Shown here in pieces: positions 1-4,930 of a stretch of DNA of 13,852 nt (position 1 is the first letter of the stretch; each line of letters opens with the position of its first letter). Both the position numbers and the translations under genes were made by a program. The notes beneath the pieces were generated by a model. The model made no database searches. It saw nothing but the letters and a program-made list of their open reading frames with translations, and was not told the origin of the DNA. The stretch is from contig ONFH01000035.1 in the NCBI GenBank assembly GCA_900317015.1, positions 1 through 13,852 on the forward strand, written 5' to 3'. The DNA comes from an uncultured Erysipelotrichaceae bacterium. GTDB lineage: Bacteria; Bacillota_I; Bacilli_A; Erysipelotrichales; Coprobacillaceae.

Positions 1-105
1 ATACTCATGCATTCGTAAAATAATGCGATTCATCTCTTCTTCGCATCCTTTTTTATAACCAATAGCTTCTCTTTCTTTTGCTAATCCTTCTCCTAGATTA
101 CTCAT
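1..105 (-). CDS. Small hypothetical protein, 5' part only (runs off the window)
   Basis: Reading the minus strand from the ATG at 105 to the window edge gives 35 open codons beginning MSNLGEGLAKEREAIGYKKG, with a Glu/Lys/Gly-rich, probably helical character. A GGGAG ribosome site lies 9-10 bases before the ATG and a good promoter lies further upstream (190-218), which supports a real start. The opening resembles short Firmicutes proteins, and the tails of Rpn/PD-(D/E)XK recombination-promoting nucleases, that start M(C/S)NL-E-G and continue with G/E/K-rich helices; that resemblance is from memory and gives no firm function. The 3' end is missing, so length and any domain cannot be judged. Confidence 0.6.
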   Translation of the reverse strand, partial: MSNLGEGLAKEREAIGYKKGCEEEMNRIILRMHEY

Positions 106-135
106 TGAAACCATCTCCCTTGTCTTTGTCTATGC

Positions 136-167
136 TCATTCATTATTATTTCCATCTCAATGAATGA
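136..167. repeat. 9-bp perfect inverted repeat in the leader of the first gene
   Basis: TCATTCATT (136-144) and AATGAATGA (159-167) are perfect inverted copies separated by 14 bases. The element lies between the proposed transcription start (about 183) and the start codon (105) of the minus-strand gene, so it could be an operator half-site pair or a weak leader hairpin. It is A+T rich, has no T-run on either side and is probably not a terminator. Function is unknown. Confidence 0.4.
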
Positions 168-189
168 ATATTTTTATATCCTTGATTTT

Positions 190-218
190 ATTGTAACTAA
201 TACGCTTTCCCACTTCAA
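190..218 (-). promoter_or_regulatory. Sigma-A type promoter for the minus-strand gene at 1-105
   Basis: On the minus strand a -35 box TTGAAG (213-218) and a -10 box TACAAT (190-195) are separated by exactly 17 bases. Each differs from consensus at one or two positions. Transcription would begin near 183 and give a leader of about 78 nt before the ATG at 105. No clear terminator for the upstream yitT gene was found, so read-through from yitT is also possible. Confidence 0.6.
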
Positions 219-261
219 TAAATCCTATTCATCTCTTGTTTTTCATGCTTTATGCATGATA

Positions 262-1074
262 TTAATTCTTAGATAAGGTGTAACCTTTACCTAGGACTGA
301 GCGGACATCTTCAATGATCACAAAGGCTTGTGGATCAATCGTATTGACAGCTTTCTTGATGCTTTTAATTTTAGAATAAGGGGTAACTGTTATAATGACT
401 TTCGTTTGTTTTCCCAAATAGCCGGTCTGGGCATCTAAATAGGTCATGCCAGTATCTTGATGTTTTAGTAGTTCTTCTCTGATTTCTTGATAATGGGAAG
501 AAATAATGATGATCTGTGAATTGAATTCACCATAAGAGAGGACTTTATTAATAATGATCGTACACATCACGATGATCACAATGCCATAAGCTGTATTCAA
601 AATAGAATGATGCTGAGAAAGAATGACGATCGTATCACCAACATACATTAAGGTAGAGACGGGAATATGGAAATATTTATGGGCTATGACGCCAAGAATA
701 TCAAAGCCGCCAGAAGACCCATCACCACGGAGAATGAGACCAGATCCTAAACCTAACACTGAACCGGCAATGACGGTACTTAAGAATGGATCCTTTGCTA
801 ATGAGAGGAAGCCATGATATTCTCTTGCAAACTGTAAGAAGAGTGGGAAAGTCAATGTGGAGATCAATGTCTTCATAACGAACTCTTTTGAGACAAGAAA
901 GAAGCCTAAAGCAAATAAAAGACCATTTACGATATAGAGTAAGACTGTTAAAGGAATAGGAATCAACTGATTCAAAAGGACACAGAGCCCTGTCACTCCA
1001 CCACAGGCAAAGCTCTGGGGCAGAATAATGAAGCCAAAAGCCATGGCCGTTAATACATTACCAATGATGATCAA
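262..1074 (-). CDS. YitT family membrane protein (5' end possibly frameshifted)
   Basis: A 270-residue protein with several hydrophobic segments in its first 180 residues (YitT/DUF161 type, with FACGGVTGL near residue 23 and GDGSSGGFDIL near 118) followed by a soluble C-terminal DUF2179-like domain (about 190-265, with TGYLGKQ). The family is membrane bound and its biochemical role is not established. The open frame begins at a TTG at 1074 that has only a weak GGTGA site. A much better start, an ATG at 1097-1099 with GAGGTGAT five bases upstream, leads into a run of eight A's and meets TGA after five codons. With seven A's it would read MKKIGDYALIIIGN, the usual YitT opening. The gene may therefore be frameshifted, phase variable or read by slippage. 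It is divergent from the Crp/Fnr gene. Confidence 0.88.
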   Translation of the reverse strand: MIIIGNVLTAMAFGFIILPQSFACGGVTGLCVLLNQLIPIPLTVLLYIVNGLLFALGFFLVSKEFVMKTLISTLTFPLFLQFAREYHGFLSLAKDPFLSTVIAGSVLGLGSGLILRGDGSSGGFDILGVIAHKYFHIPVSTLMYVGDTIVILSQHHSILNTAYGIVIIVMCTIIINKVLSYGEFNSQIIIISSHYQEIREELLKHQDTGMTYLDAQTGYLGKQTKVIITVTPYSKIKSIKKAVNTIDPQAFVIIEDVRSVLGKGYTLSKN

Positions 1075-1117
1075 TGCGTAATCACCGATTTTTTTTCATC
1101 AAAATCACCTCAATCTT

Positions 1118-1123
1118 ATTATA
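1118..1123 (-). promoter_or_regulatory. Candidate -10 box for yitT
   Basis: A perfect TATAAT on the minus strand sits just before the strong GAGGTGAT ribosome site of yitT. No good -35 box is present: the 17-base position reads CAATCT and abuts or overlaps the palindrome at 1144-1161. The palindrome could therefore control this promoter too. The predicted start is very close to the ribosome site, which lowers confidence. Confidence 0.35.
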
Positions 1124-1133
1124 GGAAATATGG

Positions 1134-1139
1134 TAAAAT
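1134..1139 (+). promoter_or_regulatory. Candidate -10 box for the crp/fnr-like gene and pfkA
   Basis: TAAAAT on the plus strand, with no convincing -35 box (CAATCT at the 17-base position). Transcription would begin near 1146, inside the palindrome at 1144-1161, so a protein bound there would block initiation. This placement fits autorepression, but it is inferred from spacing only. Confidence 0.35.
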
Positions 1140-1143
1140 GAGA

Positions 1144-1161
1144 TTGTAGTCTATGCTACAA
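1144..1161. promoter_or_regulatory. Crp/Fnr-type operator palindrome
   Basis: A perfect inverted repeat TTGTAG-N6-CTACAA lies 13 bases before the ATG of the Crp/Fnr-family gene. Dyads with a short central spacer are the normal target of this family (Fnr TTGAT-N4-ATCAA, Crp TGTGA-N6-TCACA), and regulators often bind next to their own gene. Its position at the expected start of the plus-strand transcript, and near the -35 region of yitT, suggests control of both divergent units. Confidence 0.6.
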
Positions 1162-1174
1162 AGAGGCAAGAAAA

Positions 1175-1798
1175 ATGATCATTGTAAAAGAAAAGTATTT
1201 CAAGATCTTTGAAGACATTGGTATCAAACTTCGATTAAAAGCGAATGATATGATCTTCATGGCGGAGGATCAGGCTGAGGATACTTATCTCATCGAAGAG
1301 GGGAGAGTGAGAGCCTATATTGATTCACGAGATGGGAAAGAGATCACCTTAGAAGTTTTACGAGCAGGAAGGATCTTTGGCGATGCCTCCTTCTGTAAGA
1401 AAGCTGTACGCGATGTGAATATCCAGGCTGTCACTGATAGCATTATTATCAAAGTGGATGCTAAGAGCCTCTTTGAAGTCTCTCATCAAGATCAGGAACT
1501 GATGCAGCTATTATTTGAACATATTACAGATTCTAATCGGATGTTAACACACAAGATCAAGACCTTGGTGTATTATAATAGTAAACAAAAAGTTGCGGAT
1601 TTCTTACTCGCTAATGAGATCCAACAAAAGGTCAATTTTACCCAGCAGGAGATCAGTGAATGTCTTGCATTAAATCGTGTTACGGTGGCAAGAGTGATCA
1701 CATTGTTTAAAAAAGAGGGATTTGTCAAAACAGATTATCATTTGATCACGATTACGGATCAAAAGGGTTTAGAGGACATTGTTAAAGGAGAAGGATAA
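1175..1798 (+). CDS. Crp/Fnr family transcriptional regulator
   Basis: A 207-residue protein of normal length for the family. Residues about 10-110 form the cyclic-nucleotide-binding-like beta roll, including FGDASF (68-73) and Arg79 where cAMP receptors carry their phosphate-binding cassette; the cassette is degenerate, so cAMP binding is doubtful. Residues about 110-145 would be the dimer helix. A winged helix-turn-helix follows, with recognition region FTQQEISECLALNRVTVARV (155-174). The only cysteines are at 74 and 163, so it lacks the iron-sulfur cluster set of FNR. An AGAGGC ribosome site precedes the ATG. The gene is one base from pfkA, so it probably controls glycolytic flux; the signal is unknown. 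The palindrome at 1144-1161 suggests autoregulation. Confidence 0.9.
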   Translation: MIIVKEKYFKIFEDIGIKLRLKANDMIFMAEDQAEDTYLIEEGRVRAYIDSRDGKEITLEVLRAGRIFGDASFCKKAVRDVNIQAVTDSIIIKVDAKSLFEVSHQDQELMQLLFEHITDSNRMLTHKIKTLVYYNSKQKVADFLLANEIQQKVNFTQQEISECLALNRVTVARVITLFKKEGFVKTDYHLITITDQKGLEDIVKGEG

Positions 1799-1799
1799 T

Positions 1800-2759
1800 A
1801 TGCAAAGAATAGGAATTTTAACTTCAGGCGGGGATGCGCCTGGTATGAATGCGGCCATTAGAGCAGCTATTCGTACCGCATTAAAAAATGATTTAGAGAT
1901 TTATGGCATCTATGATGGCTATAAAGGATTAGTGGATGGCGCCATCAATCCTCTTGATTATAAGGATGCTTCAGAAATTCTAACGAGAGGAGGGACAGTT
2001 TTAGGTTCGTCTCGTTTACCAGAATTCAAGGATGAAGTCGTACAGGAATTAGCCGTCAATCAGTTAAAGCGATGGGGCATTGAAGGCTTGATCGTTATTG
2101 GCGGTGATGGTTCCTATCGCGGGGCTCAGGCTTTGAATCGTCATGGCATCAAGACGGTTGGGATTCCTGGCACGATCGATAATGATATCAATGGCACCGA
2201 GAAGACGATCGGTTTCTCCACTGCTTTAAATACGATCTGTGAAGCCGTCAATAAATTAAGAGATACATCTTATTCTCATCATCGCTGCTTCATTGTTGAA
2301 GTGATGGGGAACCATTGTGGGGAACTGGCTTTATGGAGTGCCATTACGTGTGGGGCGGAAGTACTGATTAATCAGGAAATTGGCTACGATGAAGAACGTG
2401 TCTTAGCTCAGCTTGCCATTCATGATTCGTTTAGAAATAAACGTCATGCCTTGATCATTACCGCCGAGAATATGTTAGATATCCAGGCTCTCGCAAAAGA
2501 TATTAGTGCGAAAACAAGCTTTTCTGGCAGAGCCATCTCTTTAGGTCATATTCAGCGTGGTGGTTCTCCAACACCAGAAGACCGTATGTTAGGGTCGAAG
2601 ATGGGCAAGGCTGCTGTGGAAGTGCTGATGCATGGCGAAGGGGCTAAGTGTATCTGTCAGATCAAGGATCAGATCGTGGTCAGAGATATTGATGAAGCTT
2701 TAGCCGATACATCGACAAAAGATGAAGATCTTTATGATCTCTTTAACTATCTTGTTTAA
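1800..2759 (+). CDS. pfkA: ATP-dependent 6-phosphofructokinase
   Basis: A 319-residue enzyme, standard length for bacterial PfkA, converting fructose 6-phosphate and ATP to fructose 1,6-bisphosphate in glycolysis. The visible motifs are GGDAPGMN (10-17) for ATP, Arg72, GGDGS (101-105, with Asp103), PGTIDND (123-129, with catalytic Asp127), HHR (Arg162) and GHIQRGG near 251. Residue 171 is Asn (VMGNHCGEL) where the family has Arg (VMGR), an unusual change in the active-site region. The ATG at 1800 was chosen over a TTG at 1779 because MQRIGILTSGG is the usual start and AAAGGAGAAGG lies just upstream within the preceding gene. It follows the regulator gene by one base, so the two are probably translationally coupled. 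A hairpin terminator follows. Confidence 0.96.
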   Translation: MQRIGILTSGGDAPGMNAAIRAAIRTALKNDLEIYGIYDGYKGLVDGAINPLDYKDASEILTRGGTVLGSSRLPEFKDEVVQELAVNQLKRWGIEGLIVIGGDGSYRGAQALNRHGIKTVGIPGTIDNDINGTEKTIGFSTALNTICEAVNKLRDTSYSHHRCFIVEVMGNHCGELALWSAITCGAEVLINQEIGYDEERVLAQLAIHDSFRNKRHALIITAENMLDIQALAKDISAKTSFSGRAISLGHIQRGGSPTPEDRMLGSKMGKAAVEVLMHGEGAKCICQIKDQIVVRDIDEALADTSTKDEDLYDLFNYLV

Positions 2760-2774
2760 TCAAAGGAAAACACA

Positions 2775-2799
2775 AAAGGCTCGCATGACGCGAGCCTTT
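2775..2799. terminator. Bidirectional intrinsic terminator between pfkA and the minus-strand pair
   Basis: AAAGGCTCGC (2775-2784) and GCGAGCCTTT (2790-2799) form a perfect 10-bp stem with a five-base loop (ATGAC). The A and T ends provide a T-run in either direction. It lies between the convergent stop codons of pfkA (2757-2759) and the minus-strand gene ending at 2803, so it should serve both. Confidence 0.85.
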
Positions 2800-2802
2800 C
2801 CT

Positions 2803-3453
2803 TTAGATATGTTCAAGAACACCAGGACGGATCTTAAATTCACCATTTGGTGATTTCACAGTAATGAAAGCCTGTCCGGCATTATAAATATAGACGGGAC
2901 CAAATTGTGATGAGAACTTATAAAAGCTGATGGCTTTTTCTTCGGCATAGAAGCGGAAGTCATCGATTTCTGGATACCCAATCAAAACGGAATCTTTATA
3001 AAGTCCTAAATGTAAATAATGATGCTTACTAAAGAAATCATGATTATGATCATGATACAAGATCGATTCAAAGAAATAATCTGTATCATTTAAACTGATA
3101 ATAATGCATTCATCTTCTGGGGCAATGGAAATGATAAAGTTTTTCTGTTTGACAAACAGCTCACGACTTTTCTGGACGATCAGCTTCTTAATATAAGAGA
3201 TCTGTTCTTCCCCAAAAAAGGCAGTTAAACGATCAATATCATCACTTTTCCCTTTATGCTGTGTAAAGTCACAGAGATACTTGGAACCACTGTAGGTCTC
3301 AAGGATCAATCCTTCTTTAACGGCTACGCCATTAACGACACGACTGGTCACGATATGATAACCAGGTGCAAAATCTGGATGATCATAGACATAACCTGTG
3401 ATGACAGGATATTGATACTTCTTTTCAATTGTCCATTTCTTGAATTTATACAT
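2803..3453 (-). CDS. Hypothetical protein, 216 residues
   Basis: I do not recognise a named family. The N-terminal 65 residues (ITGYVYDHPDFAPGYHIVTS, then a TYSGSKYLC segment) resemble a short beta domain in Firmicutes hypothetical proteins with a (V/I)YxHPxFxxGxxIxTSRI pattern; this is recalled and unverified. Residues about 75-110 are helical and charged, the central part is rich in His, Asp and Tyr (YHDHNHDFFSKHHYLHLG near 140), and the C-terminal part looks beta-rich. There is no signal peptide or membrane segment, so it is probably cytoplasmic. A GGGGGAT ribosome site precedes the ATG. It starts 31 bases after the stop of the HRDC-domain gene on the same strand, so the two probably form an operon. 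Confidence 0.7.
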   Translation of the reverse strand: MYKFKKWTIEKKYQYPVITGYVYDHPDFAPGYHIVTSRVVNGVAVKEGLILETYSGSKYLCDFTQHKGKSDDIDRLTAFFGEEQISYIKKLIVQKSRELFVKQKNFIISIAPEDECIIISLNDTDYFFESILYHDHNHDFFSKHHYLHLGLYKDSVLIGYPEIDDFRFYAEEKAISFYKFSSQFGPVYIYNAGQAFITVKSPNGEFKIRPGVLEHI

Positions 3454-3484
3454 GTCCTATCCCCCGAGAACCAATCATACCATA

Positions 3485-4372
3485 TTATGATGCGATAAAC
3501 CACTGCACAATTTTAATTTGTGCGTCCTTATTATAAAGCACGATTTCATAATTTCGTCCATCACGGCTCTGCCTTTTTGCTTTTGTCAGACCAAAAGCTT
3601 CCCCAGCTTTAGAAATCAGGATCTCCCCATCAAAGCCATTTTGATAATAATGATATTTCTTCACTTTCGATGTAATATCCGTTGCAGATAAGCGGATCTT
3701 TGAAGAACTGATGCGATTGAGCTCTCTGGCGATCATCGTCGCATTCATCGCTACATTCGTCTGGAAGTGTGAAGCTTCTTCCTTTGTTAAAGTAAAAGCA
3801 GGGCGAGGCACATCCACATGATAAAGACGTTTCTTAAAGCCGCCAGTAAAGCGGTAGATCGTCTGGATGATGGGATCCATATAGAAATCACGATATTCTT
3901 TCTTGACGCCATAGATGCGCACCATTTCTTCACGTGAGTATGGTAAGAGGACCACAAAGTTGATCAGTGTCTGATCATTGAGCATCTGATCTGGTGATAG
4001 ATGATGGGCATGGGCGATCAGATCACGCTGAACAGTCAGCTGTTCAAAGAGTCGACGTCCTTCTTCAGTTAAGAAATGACGCTTGTTTTCAAAGGTCGGT
4101 TCCCCTTGGTAATAAGGACCTTTATGAAGCAATGTGAATTTACGAATGACATCAATAAAGGCTTCCCCATAACGATCATAACCTTTTTGTCCCACTTTCT
4201 CACAAGTTAAGAACGTGGCTTCATCAATTGGTGTTTTGACGACCATATCGATCAGGGCATCATTAGGGAAGACATAAAAGAGCGGGACGACTTCTTCATC
4301 GGCAATCTTCTTACGCAGGTCTTTAAGCTTTGCTAATAGTTCTTCACCAGCTGGTGTTAATTTGAATGTCAT
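3485..4372 (-). CDS. Protein with two HRDC-like domains, no helicase
   Basis: A 295-residue protein from the ATG at 4372, chosen because GAGGTG sits six bases before it; an ATG at 4402 has no such site. Residues 6-79 match the HRDC pattern of RecQ C-termini (L-x2-LR-x-IADEE-VPLFYVFPNDALIDMV, then VGQKGYDRYGEAFIDVI). Residues 101-175 are a diverged second copy starting LTEEGRRLFEQL with ND-LI-FV-LLP. The last 100 residues (about 195-295) are an unrecognised basic domain. HRDC domains bind DNA and usually accompany RecQ helicase or RNase D; neither is present here. The likely role is DNA binding or repair (inferred). It heads a minus-strand pair with the gene at 2803 and faces the polymerase operon divergently. 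Confidence 0.78.
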   Translation of the reverse strand: MTFKLTPAGEELLAKLKDLRKKIADEEVVPLFYVFPNDALIDMVVKTPIDEATFLTCEKVGQKGYDRYGEAFIDVIRKFTLLHKGPYYQGEPTFENKRHFLTEEGRRLFEQLTVQRDLIAHAHHLSPDQMLNDQTLINFVVLLPYSREEMVRIYGVKKEYRDFYMDPIIQTIYRFTGGFKKRLYHVDVPRPAFTLTKEEASHFQTNVAMNATMIARELNRISSSKIRLSATDITSKVKKYHYYQNGFDGEILISKAGEAFGLTKAKRQSRDGRNYEIVLYNKDAQIKIVQWFIAS

Positions 4373-4453
4373 AGACATCACCTCTTCACCATTATTGTAC
4401 ATGATTTTTAAATATAACTATAAAAAATGATACATTCCTTTAAAAATGGTAGT

Positions 4454-4486
4454 GTAAAAGGCCGGCGTGGGCAGCCGACCTTTTAC
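4454..4486. terminator. Orphan terminator-like hairpin upstream of the HRDC gene
   Basis: GTAAAAGGCCGGC (4454-4466) and GCCGACCTTTTAC (4474-4486) form a 13-position stem with one C-A mismatch and a seven-base loop. The AAAAGG...CCTTTT ends look like the other bidirectional terminators in this window. No annotated gene ends here: the HRDC gene begins about 80 bases downstream on the minus strand. It may end a short unannotated minus-strand transcript or act as an attenuator for the HRDC pair. Confidence 0.55.
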
Positions 4487-4513
4487 GTTAGGGATTGATT
4501 TTTTATGAAGGGA

Positions 4514-4533
4514 TGTAATCATTTCTGATTACA
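4514..4533. promoter_or_regulatory. 20-bp perfect palindrome, candidate operator
   Basis: TGTAATCA-N4-TGATTACA is a perfect dyad in the non-coding stretch between the HRDC gene and the polymerase operon. No T-run follows, so a protein-binding site is more likely than a terminator. The binding protein is unknown. Its spacing differs from the palindrome at 1144-1161, so I do not assign it to the Crp/Fnr regulator. Confidence 0.4.
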
Positions 4534-4567
4534 GACTCTATTCTATGCTCCATTAATGCCGAAATTG

Positions 4568-4593
4568 TGTGAGAATTATGTGAAAATATGTGA
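4568..4593. repeat. Three TGTGA direct repeats in helical phase
   Basis: TGTGA starts at 4568, 4579 and 4589, giving spacings of 11 and 10 bases, one DNA turn. On the minus strand these read TCACA and resemble the phased direct repeats bound by OmpR/PhoB-family response regulators (for example TT-ACA Pho boxes in Bacillus). No response regulator is encoded in the window. No strong promoter is placed next to the repeats. Confidence 0.3.
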
Positions 4594-4690
4594 TACGGAA
4601 TACTTTCCTTACTTTTTTAATAATTATGAAAATATATGAATAGAAAACCTACGCCATGTCAATATACTTTATAAAAAGTGGGAAGAATTC

Positions 4691-4798
4691 ATGATCATTT
4701 TAGACTTACAATTTCTGAAAAAATTCATAAATTATCGTTTTGAAAGCATTGTAAAATTAACAAGGAAACGATATAATAGAAGTGTCTTCAATGGATAG
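4691..4798 (+). CDS. Possible 35-residue small protein
   Basis: An ATG at 4691 opens 35 codons (MIILDLQFLKKFINYRFESI and a basic remainder ending in NRSVFNG). The region before it contains GTGGGAAG, a weak ribosome site. The stop TAG lies inside the left arm of the terminator at 4793-4833, so a message would end immediately after the gene. The peptide would be basic and possibly amphipathic, without a membrane segment. No homologue is recognised, the stretch is A+T rich, and chance is a real explanation. The promoter at 4749-4777 lies inside this frame and could not transcribe it. Confidence 0.2.
   Translation: MIILDLQFLKKFINYRFESIVKLTRKRYNRSVFNG
4749..4777 (+). promoter_or_regulatory. Consensus-like sigma-A promoter
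   Basis: TTGTAA (4749-4754) and a perfect TATAAT (4772-4777) are separated by exactly 17 bases. Transcription should begin near 4784. It is the best promoter in the non-coding stretch and leads directly into the terminator at 4793-4833 and, beyond that, to the polymerase operon. Confidence 0.7.
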
Positions 4799-4833
4799 TC
4801 AACCCCGATACGTTTAAACGACTATCCTTTTTT
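4784..4833 (+). ncRNA. Candidate small RNA or attenuated leader
   Basis: A consensus-like promoter (start near 4784) is followed within 50 bases by a strong intrinsic terminator, which defines a transcript of about 50 nt: a short 5' part, an 8-bp stem with a 19-base loop, and a U-tail. The loop carries CCCCGAUACGUUUAAAC, a possible seed region. The alternative is the leader of the polymerase operon, with the hairpin as attenuator; its start codon is only about 100 bases further on. No known RNA family is recognised. The exact 5' end is inferred from promoter spacing. Confidence 0.45.
4793..4833 (+). terminator. Intrinsic terminator with large loop
   Basis: GGATAGTC (4793-4800) and GACTATCC (4820-4827) form a perfect 8-bp stem, loop of 19 bases, followed by six T's (4828-4833). 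The loop contains part of the palindrome CGTTTAAACG, which overlaps the right arm. It lies immediately after the promoter at 4749-4777. Confidence 0.7.
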
Positions 4834-4868
4834 GTTACCATTTTGTAGGTAAGAAATTAGATTTTAAC

Positions 4869-4902
4869 AGGGAAGCAACGTGTAAGACGTGCTTCTCTTT
4901 TT
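4869..4902 (+). terminator. Second hairpin terminator just before the polymerase gene
   Basis: AGGGAAGC-A-ACGT (4869-4881) pairs with ACGTGCTTCTCT (4887-4898), leaving one bulged A and one G-T pair and a five-base loop, followed by T's to 4902. It ends 28 bases before the polymerase ATG. Together with the terminator at 4793-4833 it would strongly reduce read-through into the operon, unless the operon has its own promoter; TATGAT at 4902-4907 is a possible but unsupported -10 box. Confidence 0.55.
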
Positions 4903-4930
4903 ATGATATGATGAAGAGGGAGGTGAGTCT

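Noticed and set aside
244..260. Terminator for yitT (TCATGC-TTTAT-GCATGA hairpin)
   Set aside because: Only 6 bp and not followed by a T-run on the minus strand; considered too weak to call.
1175..1798. An oxygen-sensing FNR
   Set aside because: Only two cysteines (74 and 163), neither in an iron-sulfur cluster arrangement.
1779..1799. Upstream TTG start for PfkA
   Set aside because: It would add seven residues across the ribosome site; the ATG at 1800 gives the standard N-terminus.
4834..4930. LexA (DinR) box before the polymerase gene
   Set aside because: No GAAC-N4-GTTC or near match was found by eye; the PmeI-like GTTTAAAC at 4812-4819 does not fit.
4490..4930. Known riboswitch or T-box leader
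   Set aside because: No recognisable conserved core; only simple hairpins with T-runs.
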